From Methylobacterium mesophilicum (GTDB lineage Bacteria; Pseudomonadota; Alphaproteobacteria; Rhizobiales; Beijerinckiaceae), in NCBI RefSeq assembly GCF_022179445.1, contig NZ_BPQU01000001.1:310001-374000 (forward strand): a DNA stretch of 64,000 bases, given 5' to 3'. Below are positions 33,218 to 42,936 of the stretch, piece after piece. Position numbers and translations under genes: made by a program. The notes beneath the pieces were generated by a model. The model had not been told where the DNA came from. It did not search any database and saw only the letters and a program-made list of their open reading frames with translations. The number at the start of each line of letters is the position of its first letter. The stretch's first letter is position 1.

Positions 33218-34516
33218 ATGTCCGTTCCCGTCGAGACGCTGCCCGCGCCGCCCCCCGTGCCGCGCCTGCACTATGCCTGGGTCGTGGTCGCGGTGACCTT
33301 CCTGGTGCTGCTGATCGGGGCGGGCGTGCGCGCGACGCCGAGCGTGCTGATCGTCCCGTGGGAGCGGGAATTCGGCTGGACGGCCGCCACGATCAGCGTC
33401 GGCATCGCGCTCAACATCTTCCTGTACGGCATGATCGGGCCGTTCGCGGTGGCGATCATCGAGCGCTTCGGCCTGCGCACCGCAGTGTGCTGCTCGCTCT
33501 TCGTCCTGGCCGTCGGCACGGCCGCCACCAGCCTGATGACGGCGCCGTGGCAGATGGTGCTGCTCTGGGGCATCGTAGTCGGATCGGGCTCCGGCATGGT
33601 CGCCAACGTGCTCGGCGCCACCGTGGCGGGCCGCTGGTTCGGCAAGCGGCGCGGCCTCGTGGTCGGGCTGCTCACCGCAAGCAGCGCCACCGGGCAGCTG
33701 ATCTTCCTGCCGATGCTGGCCTCCCTGGCCGTCGGGTCGGGCTGGCGCTCGGTCTCGCTCCTGGTCGCGGCCGTGACCCTCCTGCTGATCCCGCTGGCGG
33801 CCCTGCTGCTGCGCGACCGGCCCGCCGATCTCGGCCTGCCCCGTTACGGCGAGACCACGATCACACCCACCCCGGTGCTCACCGAGAATCCTGCGGTGCG
33901 GGCCCTGCGCGGTCTGCGGACCGGCCTCAAGTCGAAGGATTTCTGGCTGCTCTCGGGCACGTTCTTCATCTGCGGTGCCTCGACCAACGGGCTGATCGGA
34001 ACCCACCTGATTCCCGCCTGCATCGATCACGGCATCGCGGAGGTCACGGCCGCGGGCCTGCTCGCGGTGATGGGTATCTGCGACCTGATCGGCACCACGG
34101 CCTCGGGCTGGCTCACCGACCGATTCGATTCCCGCAAGCTGCTCGCCTGGTATTACGGCCTGCGCGGCCTGTCGCTGATCTTCCTGCCCTACTCGTTCGA
34201 TCTCAGCTTCTACGGCCTGTCCCTGTTCGCGGTGTTCTACGGGCTCGACTGGATCGCCACCGTACCGCCCACCGTGCAGCTCGCCGGAAAGTCCTTCGGC
34301 GAGGAGAACGCTGCGCTGATGTTCGGCTGGATCGCCGCCGCCCACCAGATCGGCGCCGCCTCGGCCGCCTGGCTCGCCGGCATGGTGCGCACCGATACCG
34401 GGACCTATCTCGGCGCCTTCGTGTCGGCCGGCCTGCTCTGCCTGGTCGCCGCCCTGATGGCGGGCTTCGTCGGGCGCAACCCCCGGGAGCCGGCCCTGCG
34501 CCCGCTGCCGGCCTGA
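33218..34516 (+). CDS. MFS transporter (oxalate/formate antiporter or monocarboxylate-like)
   Basis: This 432-residue protein with 12 membrane segments begins LHYAWVVVAVTFLVLLIGAG and has YGMIGPFAVAIIERFGLRTA and GSGSGMVANVLGATVAGRWF. These are typical of the OFA/MCP subgroup that handles organic anions, rather than of drug exporters. It lies 39 bases after marR on the same strand and is likely co-transcribed. Short loops and the absence of a signal peptide fit an inner-membrane carrier. The substrate is unknown. Confidence 0.85.
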   Translation: MSVPVETLPAPPPVPRLHYAWVVVAVTFLVLLIGAGVRATPSVLIVPWEREFGWTAATISVGIALNIFLYGMIGPFAVAIIERFGLRTAVCCSLFVLAVGTAATSLMTAPWQMVLLWGIVVGSGSGMVANVLGATVAGRWFGKRRGLVVGLLTASSATGQLIFLPMLASLAVGSGWRSVSLLVAAVTLLLIPLAALLLRDRPADLGLPRYGETTITPTPVLTENPAVRALRGLRTGLKSKDFWLLSGTFFICGASTNGLIGTHLIPACIDHGIAEVTAAGLLAVMGICDLIGTTASGWLTDRFDSRKLLAWYYGLRGLSLIFLPYSFDLSFYGLSLFAVFYGLDWIATVPPTVQLAGKSFGEENAALMFGWIAAAHQIGAASAAWLAGMVRTDTGTYLGAFVSAGLLCLVAALMAGFVGRNPREPALRPLPA

Positions 34517-34594
34517 GCTGCATCGCGCAGGTACGTCGGCCATAAGCGTGCCGCGAAGGGGGCGCCTCCGTCGGGCGATTCCTTCGCAGCACGA

Positions 34595-35875
34595 GTGCGT
34601 ATTGTGACAATCGCGATCCGGCCCAACCCGCCGGTCCAAGAGGCTCACGCCCCGCAGACCCGGTCGGGGCCGGGCTTCACCGAGTTCGTCGCCATCATCG
34701 CGCTGATGATGGCGGTCACCGCCATCTCGATCGACAACCTTCTGCCGGCCTTCCCGGCGATCGAGGCGCGCTTCTCCGTGTCCGATCCGAACCGGCTGCA
34801 ACTCCTCGTCTACGTGTTCATGGCGGGGTTCGGCATCGCGCAGCTCGCCTACGGGCCGGTCTCGGACACGTTCGGGCGCCGGAAGGTCCTCCTGACGAGT
34901 CTCGCGATCTACGTGGTCGGCTGCGGGCTCGCTATGGTGGCGCCGAGCTTCGGCTGGCTGCTGGCGGCCCGCGTCATCCAGGGCATCGGCGCGGCCGGCG
35001 GGCGGGTGCTCTCGGTGGCTATCGTGCGCGACCGCTTCGCCGGCCGTGAGATGGCGAGCGTGATGTCGCTGACCATGATGGTCTTCCTGATCGTCCCGAT
35101 GATCGCCCCGGCGATCGGCGGCCTGATGCTGGCGCTGGGATCGTGGGTCTACGTGTTCGTCTCGATGCTGGCTTTGGCCTTCTGGCTGACCGCCTGGTTC
35201 TCGCTGCGGATGCCGGAGACCCTCCACCCGGAATACCGCCGCCCGCTTTCCCTCCGGGCGACCTGGGACGCGGTGCGCACCACCGTGACGACCCGGGTCT
35301 CCATCGGCTACGCCACGGCGCTCGGCCTGCTCACCGGCTGCATCATGGGCTATGTCGGATCGGCCCAGCAGGTGTTCGACACCGGGCTGTACCACCTCGG
35401 GCCGCTGTTCCCCCTGGCCTTCGGGCTGGTGGCCGGCGCCATGGGGGCGGCGACGCTGATCAACGCCCGGATCGTCCGCCGGCTCGGGATGCGGGCGCTC
35501 TCGCATGCTGGCATCATCGCCTTCACGCTGGTGGCCCTGGCCCAGGTCGGAATCGGGCTCGCCTATCACGGCCACCCGCCGCTCGCGGCGTTCCTGTCGA
35601 TCCTGGCGGCCAACCAGTTCCTGATGAGCTTCGCGCTGCCGAACTTCAACGCCCTGGCGCTCGAGCCGCTCGGCGCCATCGCTGGCACGGCCTCGTCGTT
35701 CGTCGGGTTCTACACCACGATGCTGGGGGCGTTCTCGGGCTACGTGATCGGCCAAGCCTTCGACGGGACCGTGCTGCCGGTCGGGATCGGCTACGCGACC
35801 CTCGGGGGCCTGGCGCTGCTGGTGGTGCTCTGGACCGAGCGCGGCCGGTTGTTCCGGGGCGGGGTGGCGGGTTGA
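34595..35875 (+). CDS. MFS drug exporter, Bcr/CflA family
   Basis: The GTG start at 34595 (or GTG 34604) gives about 426 residues. The first segment reads FVAIIALMMAVTAISIDNLL, then PAFPAIEARF and YGPVSDTFGRRKVLLTSLAI (motif A). GIGAAGGRVLSVAIVRDRF is the Bcr/CflA motif. Members export bicyclomycin, chloramphenicol, sulphonamides or amino-acid derivatives. A 78-base gap follows the previous MFS gene, so it may share the marR transcript. Confidence 0.88.
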   Translation: MRIVTIAIRPNPPVQEAHAPQTRSGPGFTEFVAIIALMMAVTAISIDNLLPAFPAIEARFSVSDPNRLQLLVYVFMAGFGIAQLAYGPVSDTFGRRKVLLTSLAIYVVGCGLAMVAPSFGWLLAARVIQGIGAAGGRVLSVAIVRDRFAGREMASVMSLTMMVFLIVPMIAPAIGGLMLALGSWVYVFVSMLALAFWLTAWFSLRMPETLHPEYRRPLSLRATWDAVRTTVTTRVSIGYATALGLLTGCIMGYVGSAQQVFDTGLYHLGPLFPLAFGLVAGAMGAATLINARIVRRLGMRALSHAGIIAFTLVALAQVGIGLAYHGHPPLAAFLSILAANQFLMSFALPNFNALALEPLGAIAGTASSFVGFYTTMLGAFSGYVIGQAFDGTVLPVGIGYATLGGLALLVVLWTERGRLFRGGVAG

Positions 35876-35950
35876 GCGTTCGGACTTAACCCAGCCTTCA
35901 AACCAATACGGCACCCTCCGGTCAGCCCTAACAGCCGACCGGACTCGACC

Positions 35951-36481
35951 ATGATCGCCCGCGCCCAGGACGGAACCCTTCTCGCCGCGCGCCTTCTCCT
36001 GGCCGCGGCACTCCTGCCGACGGGTATCGCCCGGGCGCTCAACGTCTCGGGCTTCGCGCTGACGCTCGCCGGCAGCGGCATGCCGTTCCCGAACGGCGTC
36101 GCCACCGCGGCCGTCGTCGTGCAGGTCTTCGGCCCGCTCGCCCTGATCCTCGGCGTTCTGCCGCGCCTGACCGGTCTGGCCCTCGCGGTCTTCGCCGCGG
36201 TGACGGCCGTGATGCTGCACGCTTTCTGGCAATATGTCGGACCGGCCGCAGTCGCCGAGCGAACACTGATGCTGGCCGATCTCGGCCTCGCGGGCGGGTT
36301 CCTGATCTATGCGCTGACGGGCCCCGGCGCCTTCAGCTGGCAGGGCTGGCGCGCCGGCGTCGCGACGGAGCGACCGACTCCGCAGCGCGCTGCCGCCAAG
36401 GCACCCGCCAAGAACTCGGCGGCACGGGGCGGCGCCGGCAAGAAATCCGGTGGCCGCACGCCGGCGCGCGCCGCGGCCTGA
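35951..36481 (+). CDS. DoxX-like membrane protein with basic tail
   Basis: The 176-residue protein has four membrane segments (LLAARLLLAAALLPTGIARA, FGPLALILGVLPRLTGLALA, and two more) in the DoxX arrangement. A 50-residue Ala/Lys/Gly/Arg-rich cytoplasmic tail ends KKSGGRTPARAAA. DoxX proteins are small quinone-linked or thiol-stress-linked membrane proteins of uncertain activity. The tail is not part of the family core and looks disordered. It is convergent with the next MFS gene, five bases apart. Confidence 0.75.
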   Translation: MIARAQDGTLLAARLLLAAALLPTGIARALNVSGFALTLAGSGMPFPNGVATAAVVVQVFGPLALILGVLPRLTGLALAVFAAVTAVMLHAFWQYVGPAAVAERTLMLADLGLAGGFLIYALTGPGAFSWQGWRAGVATERPTPQRAAAKAPAKNSAARGGAGKKSGGRTPARAAA

Positions 36482-36486
36482 TCGGG

Positions 36487-37935
36487 TCAGCTCGCCCGCG
36501 GCTTCATCTCGGCCGAAGCCGGCGGGGTCGCGGCGACCATCCTGCGGCCCGAGATCTCGGCCCCGGCATCGGGCGTCAGCTTGCGGAAGGCCAGCACCGA
36601 GGCCGCCGACAAGACAGCCACGGCGAAGAAGGCCGGCCCAAAATCGCCGGCCTCGATCGTGGTCCGGCCGTGGAAGCCCGCCGCGCCCTCGAGCGCCAGC
36701 GCGCCGAGGGTCACCCCGAGGCTCAGCGACAGCTGCTGGCAGACGCTGGCGAAGCTCGTCGCCGCGCTCATCTCGCGGGATTCGAGGTCGGCATACGCGA
36801 TGGCGTTGACGCAGGTGAACTGCACCGAGCGCGAGCAGCCGCCCAGGAACAGCAGCGCGATCATGATCCAGTGCGGCGTGTCGGCGGTGTAGAGCCCGTT
36901 CACCGCCAGGAAGGCCGAGGCCAGCACGGCATTGAAGACCATGACGGCGCGGAAGCCGACACGCCGCAGGATCTTCGGCGCGAGGGTCTTCACGAACATT
37001 GCACCGGCCGCCGCCGCGAAGGTGATCAGCCCGGAATGCAGGGCGTCGAGCCCGAACCCGACCTGCAGCATCAACGGCAGCAGGAACGGGATCGCGCCGG
37101 TCCCGACCCGGAACAGGCTGCCGCCGAGGATCGCGACCCGGAAGGTCGGGCGGTTCATCAGGTCGAGCCGCACGATCGGGTGGGCGACCCGCCGCGCATG
37201 GACGACATAGAGCGGCAGCAGGATCGCCCCCGCGGCCAGGCATCCCCAGGAGATTGAGGCCGGCAGCAGATGGCGTCCCATCGAGGCCAGCCCCAGCATC
37301 AGGGCGGCGAGTCCGGTGCCAAGCACGAAGAAGCCGGTCAGGTCGAGCGGCGGCCGCTCCGGCTCGCGCACGTCCTCGAAGTACAGGCTCGCCAGCACGA
37401 TTCCGGCGACGCCGATCGGCAGGTTGATGAAGAAGATCCAGCGCCAGTCGAACCAGGTGGCGATCAGACCGCCGAGCGGTGGACCGAGCACCGGGCCGAC
37501 CAGCGCCGGGAAGGTCAGGTAGGCCAGAGCGGTCACCAGCTGCGACTTCGGCACGCTGCGCAGCACCACGAGGCGCCCGACCGGCACCATCATGGCCCCG
37601 CCCATGCCCTGGAGGAACCGCGCGGCGACGAACCAGGCCAGCCCGTTGGCCGCGGCGCAGGCGAGGGATCCCAGCATGAATACGACGAGCGCGGCCCGGA
37701 ACACCGTCCGCGCGCCGTAGCGGTCGGCCATCCAGCCGCTCACCGGGATGAAGATCGCCAGGCTGACCAGATAGGAGGTCAGCGCCAGCTTCAGGGCGAT
37801 CGGATCCTCGCCGAGGCTCGCCGCGATGCTGGGCAGCGCCGTGGCGATCACCGTGGAATCGGTGTTCTCCATGAACAGCGCGGTGGCCACCGTCAGGGGG
37901 ACGATCCAGAGCGGTCTTTGGGTCGGGGAAGACAT
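36487..37935 (-). CDS. MFS exporter, DHA2 (EmrB/QacA) family
   Basis: ATG 37935 (MSSPTQRPLWIVPLTVATAL) gives 482 residues and about 14 membrane segments. The longer frame to 38073 starts in Cys/Arg-rich non-coding sequence. Motifs: FMENTDSTVIATALPSIAAS (DHA2 motif D1, with Glu-Asn in the first helix), GWMADRYGARTVFRAALVVF (motif A) and GPVLGPPLGGLIATWFDWRW (motif C, antiporter). It should export drugs or metabolites by proton exchange. No membrane-fusion partner is nearby. Confidence 0.88.
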   Translation of the reverse strand: MSSPTQRPLWIVPLTVATALFMENTDSTVIATALPSIAASLGEDPIALKLALTSYLVSLAIFIPVSGWMADRYGARTVFRAALVVFMLGSLACAAANGLAWFVAARFLQGMGGAMMVPVGRLVVLRSVPKSQLVTALAYLTFPALVGPVLGPPLGGLIATWFDWRWIFFINLPIGVAGIVLASLYFEDVREPERPPLDLTGFFVLGTGLAALMLGLASMGRHLLPASISWGCLAAGAILLPLYVVHARRVAHPIVRLDLMNRPTFRVAILGGSLFRVGTGAIPFLLPLMLQVGFGLDALHSGLITFAAAAGAMFVKTLAPKILRRVGFRAVMVFNAVLASAFLAVNGLYTADTPHWIMIALLFLGGCSRSVQFTCVNAIAYADLESREMSAATSFASVCQQLSLSLGVTLGALALEGAAGFHGRTTIEAGDFGPAFFAVAVLSAASVLAFRKLTPDAGAEISGRRMVAATPPASAEMKPRAS

Positions 37936-38141
37936 CGGACAGCAGACGCGTAGCGCGCCGGGACGGTTGCACGGCGGGGGCGCCCATTCGCACCGTCGTG
38001 TTTCGCGCCTGTATCCGCAAGGCAACAGGGGTTGCGTCGTGACCGAACACCACCTTTTGTGCGCGTGGTCCAATGGCTACGTTTAGGGCGAGCGGTCTTC
38101 CGGCCGTCGATACCGGCGCGGTGCCGGCCACGAGACACTCG

Positions 38142-39032
38142 ATGCAGCCCAGTCCGAGCAAGCGCCGTTCCCTGTCGCGGCTCGCCGCCGCCGTCGCGCT
38201 CCTGTCGACGGTCACGGCCTGCGGCACCGTGCTGCTCAACGACCGCGGCTCGCTCACCCGCTACGACCGCTTGCAGGCGAGCAGCGCCGTCGCCTCAGCC
38301 TCGCGGCTCTACGTGGACCGGCCGGCCCTGGCCAAGGCCCGCACCGTGCGGATCATCCCCACGGCGTTCCACGCCGACGTCGCGGGCGCCGCGCCGCTGA
38401 CCCAGGCGGAACGCCGCCTGATCGCCAACGCCGCCGACCGCGCGCTCTGCTACGACCTGTCGCTGCGCTACGACGTGGTGACCGGGCGCGACGCCGATCT
38501 CACCGTGCGCGCGCAGGTCACCCGGGTCGAGCCCACCGATCTCCTCGGTGCGGGCGCCACCATTGCGGGCTCGGCCGGCGTGACCGTGGCCTCGCAGGTC
38601 GGGCTCAGCGCCGTCGAGGGTATCGGCCGCATCCCGATCCCGCGGATCCCGATCGGGCTCGGCAGCCTCACGGTCGAGGCCGAGGCGCTGGACCGGCGCC
38701 GCGAGCAGCGCGCCGCCATGGTCTGGGGCGGGGCCGCGAACTCGTTCACGAGCCAGCCGCGCTTCTCCCGCGCCAGCGACGCCTACGACCTCGCCGGCGA
38801 GTTCGGCCAGGATTTCGGCTTCATGCTGGCCACCGGCGACGACCCGTTCAACGCCCCCAACACCCTGCCGACCTGGGACCGGATCCGGGTCACCACCCTC
38901 GGCGAGGCCCCGCTCGACCCCGATTGCGAGGCCTACGGCCGGGCTCCCGGCATCGACGGCATCCTGGGCGACTATATCGGCCTGCCGCCGGAATATACCG
39001 ACAAGGGCGCGGCCGTCCCGGCGTCGCGCTGA
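38142..39032 (+). CDS. DUF3313-like lipoprotein
   Basis: ATG 38142 (MQPSPSKRRSLSRLAAAVAL) gives a lipoprotein signal with lipobox STVTACG, so Cys is the mature N-terminus. The frame could start at 38073 but that breaks the signal peptide. The 296-residue protein has a DUF3313-type fold: YVDRPALAKARTVRIIPTAF, then ADLTVRAQVTRVEP and a Gly/Ala-rich hydrophobic stretch (GATIAGSAGVTVASQVG) near residue 150. It probably sits in the outer membrane. Its function is unknown. Confidence 0.72.
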   Translation: MQPSPSKRRSLSRLAAAVALLSTVTACGTVLLNDRGSLTRYDRLQASSAVASASRLYVDRPALAKARTVRIIPTAFHADVAGAAPLTQAERRLIANAADRALCYDLSLRYDVVTGRDADLTVRAQVTRVEPTDLLGAGATIAGSAGVTVASQVGLSAVEGIGRIPIPRIPIGLGSLTVEAEALDRRREQRAAMVWGGAANSFTSQPRFSRASDAYDLAGEFGQDFGFMLATGDDPFNAPNTLPTWDRIRVTTLGEAPLDPDCEAYGRAPGIDGILGDYIGLPPEYTDKGAAVPASR

Positions 39033-40688
<1,656 letters not shown>

Positions 40689-40700
40689 CACGGAGGTCTC

Positions 40701-40943
40701 ATGCCCACCCCAAGCACGCTATCGCTCGGTCGGCATACGCCCGCCTTCGACGTCCCACGGGATGATGTCGGCGGGCGTGCGGAAGCCGACCAGCACCGCC
40801 ACCACGATGACGACCGAAAGGACAGGAACGTCCTTCAGGGGGCCGAGGCCATCGCTCTGGTACGGACGATCCGCTCCAAGGCGCTTCGTCAACCGTTGCC
40901 CGACAGCACACCAATGATCAGGGCAGACCGCGAAGAACGATGA
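40701..40943 (+). CDS. Possible VapB-type antitoxin with an unrelated N-terminus
   Basis: The 80-residue frame starts at ATG 40701 after CGGAGGTCTC and overlaps the vapC start by four bases (ATGA), as antitoxin genes do. The last 35 residues (AEAIALVRTIRSKALRQPLP, then DSTPMIRADREER) look like the toxin-binding tail of a VapB antitoxin. The first 45 are odd: GRAEADQHRHHDDDRKDRNV is not a DNA-binding arm. The minus strand of the same stretch (40719-40850) is open and reads like a membrane helix. The 5' part may have been replaced or frameshifted. I keep it as a low-confidence gene. Confidence 0.4.
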   Translation: MPTPSTLSLGRHTPAFDVPRDDVGGRAEADQHRHHDDDRKDRNVLQGAEAIALVRTIRSKALRQPLPDSTPMIRADREER

Positions 40944-41347
40944 TCGTCATCGACGCCTGCGTTGCCGCGAAATGGTTCCTGCCGGAGCCGCAGAGCGATT
41001 TGGCGGACGCGATCCTGCTCGAAGACGTCGCCCGGATTGCGCCTGAACATATTCTCGTTGAGGTCGGTAACACGCTTCTGCGGAACCATCGCTCGGGTGC
41101 GATCACGCTCGAACATGCGCGGGAAGCAATCTCGGCTCTAGGCAAGCTGGTACGTCTCCGACCGATCCTCGAGATTGCGGACACGGCGCTCAGCATCGCG
41201 AGCAGCATTGGGTGTACGCATTACGATGCGCTCTACGTGGCTGCAGCTGAACGATGGGATAGCGTCTTGGTGACTGCGGATGCCAGACTGGTGCGGCAGC
41301 TGCAGACGGTGCAGTGGACCGGCCGCTACCGTCTACTGGGCCCTTGA
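40940..41347 (+). CDS. vapC: PIN-domain ribonuclease toxin VapC
   Basis: The 135-residue PIN domain is complete: Asp5 (MIVIDACV), Glu41 (LVEVGN), Asp96 (THYDALYVA) and Asp114 (VTADARL) are the four acidic metal ligands. VapC toxins cleave tRNA or rRNA and are held in check by VapB. The gene is coupled by ATGA to the frame upstream, which only partly looks like an antitoxin. Base composition is lower in GC than its neighbours, consistent with transfer. It lies between guaB and a reductase gene. Confidence 0.88.
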   Translation: MIVIDACVAAKWFLPEPQSDLADAILLEDVARIAPEHILVEVGNTLLRNHRSGAITLEHAREAISALGKLVRLRPILEIADTALSIASSIGCTHYDALYVAAAERWDSVLVTADARLVRQLQTVQWTGRYRLLGP

Positions 41348-41410
41348 TTCGATGACGGGACGTGCTCAGGACACCGAACGCCGACAACGACCTCGACCCG
41401 GAGAGACCCA

Positions 41411-42355
41411 ATGCGCACGCTGATCGTCGGAGCCGGGGCGACCGGCGGCTATTACGGGGCGCGGCTCGCGGAATCGGGGGCGGACGTGACCTTCCTGGTC
41501 CGGCCGGCCCGGGCCGAAAAACTGGCGGCGAACGGGCTGGTGCTGCGCTCGCCGCTGGGCGACCTGCATCTGCCCGCTCCGCCCACCGTGACGGCCGACA
41601 ATCTGGCCCAGGCCGGCGGCTTCGACCTCGTGCTGCTGTCCTGCAAGGCCTACGACCTCGACAGCGCCCTTGCCGACCTGGCGCCCGCGGTGGGCGAGGG
41701 AACCGCGATCCTGCCGCTACTCAACGGAATGTCCCATCTCGACGCGCTCGACGCCCGCTTCGGCGCGGCCCGGGTGCTGGGCGGTTCCTGCGCCATCGCG
41801 GCGACCCTCGCGCCGGACGGCGCGATCCGGCACATGAGCGAGCTCTGCAGCATCACCTACGGCGAGCGCGACGGGTCGCGCTCGGCCCGCATCGAGGCCA
41901 TCGATGATTTGATGCGCGGCCTGAAGTTCCAGGCGCGGCTCAGCGACGTGATCCTGCAGGAAATGTGGGAGAAGTGGGTGTTCCTGACGACGCTCGCGGG
42001 CGCGACAACGCTGATGCGGGCCGCGGTCGGCGACATCGTGGCGGCGCCCGGCGGCGCGGCCTTCATCGCGGCCCTCCACGCCGAATGCACGGCGGTGGCC
42101 GCGGCGAGCGGGTTCGAGCCGCGCGGGGTCGTCGCCGAGCGCGCGCGGGCGCAGCTCACCGCGGAGGGCTCGACCTTCACGGCCTCGATGCTGCGCGACA
42201 TCGAGAACGGCGGCCGCATCGAGGCTGACCACGTCGTCGGCGATCTCATCGCCCGCGGCGCCCGCCTCGCCCCCGAGGCGGCATTCCCGCTGCTCGGCCA
42301 AGTCTACGCCGGCCTCAAGGCCTACGAGGCCCGGCGTGCCAGGGAAGCGACCTGA
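41411..42355 (+). CDS. panE: 2-dehydropantoate 2-reductase family protein
   Basis: The 314-residue NADPH-dependent reductase begins MRTLIVGAGATGGYYGARLA (Rossmann loop), has LLSCKAYDLD and LLNGMSHLD, and carries the lysine region EKWVFLTTLAGATTLMRA followed by SMLRDIENGGRIEADHVVGD, the ApbA/PanE C-terminal signature. It would reduce ketopantoate in CoA synthesis. Genomes of this group usually have several such paralogues, some in other roles, so the symbol is tentative. The start follows GGAGAGACCCA. Confidence 0.82.
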   Translation: MRTLIVGAGATGGYYGARLAESGADVTFLVRPARAEKLAANGLVLRSPLGDLHLPAPPTVTADNLAQAGGFDLVLLSCKAYDLDSALADLAPAVGEGTAILPLLNGMSHLDALDARFGAARVLGGSCAIAATLAPDGAIRHMSELCSITYGERDGSRSARIEAIDDLMRGLKFQARLSDVILQEMWEKWVFLTTLAGATTLMRAAVGDIVAAPGGAAFIAALHAECTAVAAASGFEPRGVVAERARAQLTAEGSTFTASMLRDIENGGRIEADHVVGDLIARGARLAPEAAFPLLGQVYAGLKAYEARRAREAT

Positions 42356-42387
42356 GGCGCAATCCAGTTCGACTTGAGGGCTATCCC

Positions 42388-42510
42388 ACCCACGCCCTTA
42401 TCCCGAGGGGCCCGTGCCAGCGGGCCTCGACGGAGGCCTCTGAACATCGCGCAGCTGGCTGGAGGCCTCCTTCGAGGCCTCCGCTTCGCTCCGTTGCTTC
42501 AGGATGAGAG
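42388..42510. repeat. Palindromic intergenic repeat, copy 2
   Basis: It carries the same skeleton as at 9551: cctcgacggaggcctctgaa, catcgcgcagctggctggag, then gcctccttcgaggcctccgc, with an outer arm ending caggatgagag. It fills most of the 190-base gap between the reductase gene and a small lipoprotein gene. Confidence 0.75.
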
Positions 42511-42547
42511 CTTTGGAGGGATCAGCGTATGTCCGGCGCCGAGAGAC

Positions 42548-42730
42548 TCAGTAGCGGCCGGGCGGCGGCGGGGGCGGGTTGCCGTATTCGAGCTGCGTCT
42601 TGGCATCCAGCGGCCGGCGCGGCGGCGGGGTGAGATCGGGGGCGGCCGGGGCGCTCGCGCAGGCGGCGAGGGCGGCGGCGGCGAATCCGGCGAGGGTCAC
42701 GGAACGGGTTACGCGAACGAGGGACGACAT
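42548..42730 (-). CDS. Very small proline-rich lipoprotein
   Basis: This 60-residue protein starts MSSLVRVTRSVTLAGFAAAA and has the lipobox LAACAS, so lipidation on Cys is expected. The mature part is only about 37 residues and Pro-rich (APDLTPPPRRPLDAKTQLEY, ending NPPPPPPGRY). It has the size and layout of small outer-membrane lipoproteins of unknown role. ATG 42730 is preferred over the frame start at 42742 because it gives a clean n-region. It is divergent from rsmB. Confidence 0.6.
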   Translation of the reverse strand: MSSLVRVTRSVTLAGFAAAALAACASAPAAPDLTPPPRRPLDAKTQLEYGNPPPPPPGRY

Positions 42731-42936
42731 GATCTGAGGCACTACCGGACAGGCCCCCGTCCGCGGAACGCACTGGTCCGCGGCGGGAGGATGCCATACG
42801 ACACGGGGCCGGCCCGCATCGCGGGACCGCCCGCGACCCGGTCTGAGCCGGGATCGTGCTGGAAGCTCGGCCGTACCGTGGCGGCATCGTGGGCCAAGCG
42901 TGGCCGTTTCGCGTCGGCCGAGCGCCGTTTTAAAGG

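Noticed and set aside
32609..38257. A minus-strand open frame of 1882 codons running under several plus-strand genes
   Set aside because: It is the antisense or off-frame of marR, three transporter genes and others. Its translation is low-complexity Arg/Gly/His/Asp sequence, as expected in GC-rich DNA, and it lacks a ribosome site.
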